NCBI RefSeq assembly: GCF_014805685.1
Contig: NC_060885.1
Coordinates: 5,476,132-5,540,131, forward strand
Source of the DNA: Silurus meridionalis
Lineage: Eukaryota > Chordata > Actinopteri > Siluriformes > Siluridae
Direction of reading: 5' to 3'
Length of the DNA stretch: 64,000 nucleotides
Notes under the pieces: model-generated
Database searches by the model: none
What the model was told of the DNA's origin: nothing
The model's input: the letters and a program-made list of their open reading frames with translations, nothing else
Shown here: piece by piece, positions 60,330-64,000 of the stretch
Layout: each line of letters starts with the position of its first letter
How positions within the stretch are numbered: position 1 is the stretch's first letter
Position numbers and translations under genes: made by a program

Positions 60330-60500
60330 TCAAAAGCTGTCAATTTACAATTTACATTTACAGCAATTGGCAGACACTTTTATACAGAAGCACTTAAAGT
60401 ATCTCATTTATACAACTTTGATGCAGTTGATGTGCCCAACATTGGCAGCTTGGTGGTGATCGGATTTTGATTCACGATCTTCTGATCTGAAAACTTCTTT
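60330..60500 (-). mobile_element. tRNA-derived SINE, decayed
   Basis: Reverse orientation: ATTTACAGCAATTGGCAGAC tail, then TTGGCAGCTTGGTGGTGATC and GATTCACGATCTTCTGATCT near the head. Confidence 0.6.
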
Positions 60501-61430
60501 TAGAATTTGTATTTTCCCTAAAAACTAAAAAAGATCAAATCATTTTTTTATTGTACAGAAATAAACACAAACTTCACAGGAATAAACACACGATATACTT
60601 CAAATGTTAGATTTTATACATTTAATCGTATTGTTATTTTTCCTTTCTCAGCCTCCCACAGGATTCAGTTTTTTTTTTAGATTAATTTTAGTACTTTAAA
60701 TATATTTTCATTAATTTCCCTAGGAATACATTCCCTGATTTATTTATTTTAATGTGATTTCTTTTTACAATTTATTCCCATGTCTTATGACAAATTTATT
60801 TCTTTATATTCCCACATACATTTTTTTTTCTCCATAATATATTTCAATTTATTTACAAGTATTAGCATAATTTTTTCCTACATTAGTATTTATTTTTAAC
60901 ATAATTTCTTTTTTACAATTTATTTATTTCCACATGGGATTTTTCCCTGTTATTCAGGATGTTTATGTAATACAGGATGCCTTTATTTATTTATTTATTT
61001 ATATATTTTTCCCCAGAATGTATTTATTTCCACACATACAGCATTATTTACAATTCAGTTTTAAGCTAAAACAATTTTAAATCCACTTTTATATATTTTT
61101 TACACAAAAAGAAAAGCTTTATACATTAATTTATTTAAATTTTTTAATGATTTAAGCCTCCCAAATCATCATTTCACATACTGTACTAGTTGCACACTAT
61201 GGACACACTGGATCACTTTTATAATTCCTTTATTACTCTAATTGAATATAAACAGTGGAAGAAGTTTCATGAATTCTGGTTTATTATTCATTTAGGTTTT
61301 AGTTTCCAAATGCATGCTACATGATAGATCCATATATTGTGTGTTCTTGTTTAAACTCTTTCCTCAAATCATTTTCTCAGCCATGCTTCTTGATTATTAT
61401 AGACTTGTATAGTGTGTATAGTATTATTAT
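60501..61430. other. AT-rich stretch without recognisable gene
   Basis: T-rich sequence with many TTTATTT patches and no coding, repeat-family or structural signal that I can name. Confidence 0.5.
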
Positions 61431-61875
61431 ATTACAAATGTTTGTGGACACCTGACCACAAGAATATAAATGCTTTTTTAGCATCCCAGTCCACATGTAA
61501 TCCCTATTTGCTGTTATAATAACCTTCACTCTCCTGGGAAGATGTTCCACGAGAATTTGGAGTGTCCTGGTGGAGATTTGTGTGGAGATCATTCAGCCTG
61601 TTAGTAAAGTCAGGTACTGATGCAGGTGATGTGAGGAGGCCTGGGGTGCAGTCATTGCTTCAATTTATCCCAAATATGTGCAATAAGGTTTATAGCTTTA
61701 TAGCAGGAGATTTTCCACTCCAACCCATATAAAGCATATCTTCATAAAGCTGGCTTTGTGCACAGGATCAGTGTCTTTCTGGAACAGGTTGGGGTCTCAG
61801 TGCAAGTAAAAGAGAAATGAAATTCTACAACATCCATAGACATTCTATACAATTCTGTAACTCCAACTTAGTGGC
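61430..61875 (-). mobile_element. Tc1-derived non-autonomous element truncated by telomeric repeats
   Basis: Starts with TTTGTGGACACCTGACCAC, contains GGAAGATGTTCCACGAGAAT and CCATATAAAGCATATCTTCA, then stops at AACTTAGTGGCAAC, where CCCTAA repeats begin. Related copies continue at this point towards a second outer end. Confidence 0.75.
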
Positions 61876-61973
61876 AACCCTAACTCTAACTCTAACCCTA
61901 ACCCTAACCCTAACCCTAACTCTAACCCTAACCCTAACTCTAACCCTAACCCTAACCCTAACCCTAACCCTAA
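61876..61973. repeat. Interstitial telomeric repeat, 16 units
   Basis: Sixteen consecutive hexamers: twelve AACCCT and four AACTCT variants, with no other substitutions. (TTAGGG)n is the vertebrate telomere repeat. Confidence 0.97.
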
Positions 61974-62199
61974 TCAAACACGTGCTTCTGATGAGTTGGC
62001 AAGTTGGGACCGGTTTGCAAAGGCAGGAAAAACAACACATGGTGCATCCCATAGAACAGCAGGATGCAAAATTATGATCATACGAATAGCAATGAATATA
62101 CTGGGATACATTTATAGGGAACATGTTGTTAGAGGTAATCATAACAAGTTTAAAGGTTTTGGCATAAAGGAATTGGTGTTGGATCTATGATTGATGATC

Positions 62200-62515
62200 T
62201 CAAATGTTGAGCTATTTTATGAGTTGCTCAGTAACTCCTGGTCCCACAACGTCAACTGACTGTATAAGACTGTAAAAAGAACATTACACAGGTTTATAGA
62301 TTTATAATCACACTCTTGATGTCACCCAAATGAGGATGGGTTCCCCCTTTGAGTCTGGTTCCCTTCAAGGTTTCTTCCCCATAACATCTAAGGGAGTTTT
62401 TCCTTGCCACAGTCGCCACAGCTGCTCATCAGGGATAAATACACATCGTTCACCTTAACTGTTAAATTCTGTAAAGCTGCTTTGGGACAATGTCTGTTGT
62501 AAAAAACGCAATAAC
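62200..62515 (+). mobile_element. L2-like LINE 3' end
   Basis: Carries GATGTCACCCAAATGAGGAT, CCTTCAAGGTTTCTTCCCCA, GGGAGTTTTTCCTTGCCACA and AAAGCTGCTTTGGGACAATG, the 3' part of the same LINE family. Confidence 0.7.
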
Positions 62516-62839
62516 TTGGTATAATTTGTTGTAGAAAAAACAGCAAAATCATGCAGCTGCCCCAGAACCTGACCGCCATAATCTAACAGCTGATAATTAC
62601 AACTGTAATCACGTTAAACAAACTGATGTCATTTGCTTGGCCGATGTTTCTGTCACTACGACTGCCTTTTCTCCACAAGTCCTATTCGATGACCTCAGAG
62701 ACCTCGTAGCACGTCTGCTTTACTGAACTATTGCAGCCCCGTCTCGATTACCCAGATAATGACAATCTCTAGTTTAATGGTGTTTTATGTGGGAAGGGAT
62801 TGATTTTTTTAGAGAGCGGAGGCACGCCGTAAAGCTAAA

Positions 62840-63265
62840 CACCCTGCATATTTGTTATTTTTGCTAGCAGGCTGGAGGAGGAGGAGGAGATCGGCTGCAG
62901 CTCACTTCTCCGCCAGCAAGTTGTTCTGCCACTTTTTTAACATATTGCAGATCAGAAGAGCAAAAAAAAACAAAAAAAAGCTGCCAGGGTATAGCACTGG
63001 GAATGAATTGACTATCCCAAAGATCAGATTCGGATCGCATGGATGCTTGTTTAAACCTTTTCACTTTGTGCCATCGTGCCGTTATTTCACTGCCCCTAAT
63101 CTCAGGAACGACCGGCTCTGGTGGGACAGATTGTGCATGAATATTGAATCGATCCTTTTGGCTTTTTATAAATTAGACATGACTCTTGCCACAGACTTTG
63201 TCGAGCGCAGAGACGATTCGCTGCGAGCGATTGCTGTGCAAAATGGCACGGCGTCGTAGCCGTGT
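62840..63265. other. Non-repetitive block, unassigned (possible conserved non-coding element)
   Basis: Balanced base composition, no similarity to the repeats around it, and an open frame of 135 codons that is not recognisable and includes a poly-A-derived KKNKKK stretch. In human the next gene on this side is EDNRA; distal regulatory elements of that gene would be expected in this direction. That is a suggestion, not evidence. Confidence 0.25.
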
Positions 63266-63689
63266 TAGGGCAGGGAGAGACAAACAGCTGCTCCGTCTGA
63301 GAAGGCAGGAGACATATTTAAAGATTAAGCACATTTTGAGGTCTTGAATTAATCCCTCTTGAGGGCATACAGGCTTTAACTCAGGCCTTTGTGACTGGAA
63401 AATAAATGAGAGAGCTGATAAAACACATTTATGGCTGATAACAGATTAGTTGGTCATATTTCAACTGGGATTTCTACAAACACAGGCAACTTTAATAGAC
63501 TAGCCACATGAGCTCTTTAATGGGAAGGATTCCCATCTTACGAACAATTTTGAAATGCTGTTTTAGTTAACTATAATGGGATTTTACTCGAATGGCATCC
63601 AATAAAGATCTAACAATCACTATGTAATGAAACCACTTTCCAGGAGTCCACTATAAAATGGTTGTAGATTTAAAATATATTTTGCTCTC

Positions 63690-63910
63690 TTGCAGTTATC
63701 CTGGTCAGGATTGGGGTGGATATGGAGCCTTTACATGGTGTTCTTGGAAGGCCATACACACCTATTCACAACTGAAGAAAATCCACTTTCCGATGATGTG
63801 TTTCTTGGAGCTGGGAGGAAAATGAAGAACCAAAAAGAAACTTTTACAGGTGCAGAGACCTGGAATCAAACATGGAGGTGTAAGGTGACAACTCAATCTC
63901 ACAAAAAAAA
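63690..63910 (+). repeat. Interspersed teleost repeat fragment
   Basis: TATCCTGGTCAGGATTGGGG followed by TGGATATGGAGCCT and later TTGGAGCTGGGAGGAAAATG matches a very common fish repeat (ATCCTGGTCAGGGTCGCGGT type), recalled from experience. Unclassified. Confidence 0.5.
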
Positions 63911-64000
63911 CACCAGGAGATCTTAAAAAAATGAATCGTAAGGTTTAAAAATGCTGGAGAATTTATTTAATGTTAATATTAAAATAATAAAAATGCAGCC

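Noticed and set aside
62852..63259. 135-codon plus-strand frame
   Set aside because: It includes a translated poly-A run, is unrecognisable and has no partner exon; kept only as a possible non-coding element.

Overview
The window is vertebrate nuclear DNA, most likely from a teleost fish. Its three recognisable genes are split by GT-AG introns into exons whose translations align well with vertebrate PRMT9, TMEM184C and ARHGAP10. The non-coding DNA is full of typical teleost repeats: Tc1-like remnants, hAT-like elements, tRNA-derived SINEs, L2- and L1-type LINE remnants, and long GATA, GAAA, CA and TA microsatellites. The repeat mix resembles a catfish-like teleost, but I cannot prove the order or species.

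Layout. 1-28,215: no exon seen; interpreted as the 5' part of a very long ARHGAP10 intron 1 (minus strand), filled with repeats. 28,216-28,369: ARHGAP10 coding exon 1, the start of its BAR domain. 28,370-31,017: head-to-head intergenic space with candidate promoters on both sides. 31,018-43,476: complete PRMT9 on the plus strand, 12 coding exons, 846 codons plus stop. 43,477-45,823: tail-to-tail spacer. 45,824-56,550: complete TMEM184C on the minus strand, 10 coding exons, 450 codons plus stop. 56,551-64,000: TMEM184C promoter, then a decayed L2-type LINE interrupted by an L1 3' end inside an inverted-repeat structure, an interstitial telomeric array, more repeats, and a non-repetitive block of unknown role.

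How the genes relate. ARHGAP10, PRMT9 and TMEM184C are also neighbours on human chromosome 4q31 in the same relative orientations (established knowledge), so this is conserved microsynteny that supports the orthology calls; it is not an operon. PRMT9 is a type II arginine methyltransferase acting on splicing factor SF3B2, TMEM184C is a multi-pass membrane protein of the OST-alpha/TMEM184 family, and ARHGAP10 is a BAR-PH-RhoGAP-SH3 protein. They share no known pathway.

I did not find a new biological system. The most unusual structures are a tandem array in PRMT9 intron 1 that multiplied the end of exon 1 together with its splice donor, a 16-unit interstitial telomeric tract that cuts into a Tc1-like element, an L1 3' end bounded by perfect 27-bp inverted repeats inside an L2 element, a large GATA/GACA higher-order array, and a hAT-type element with an exact 8-bp target-site duplication.
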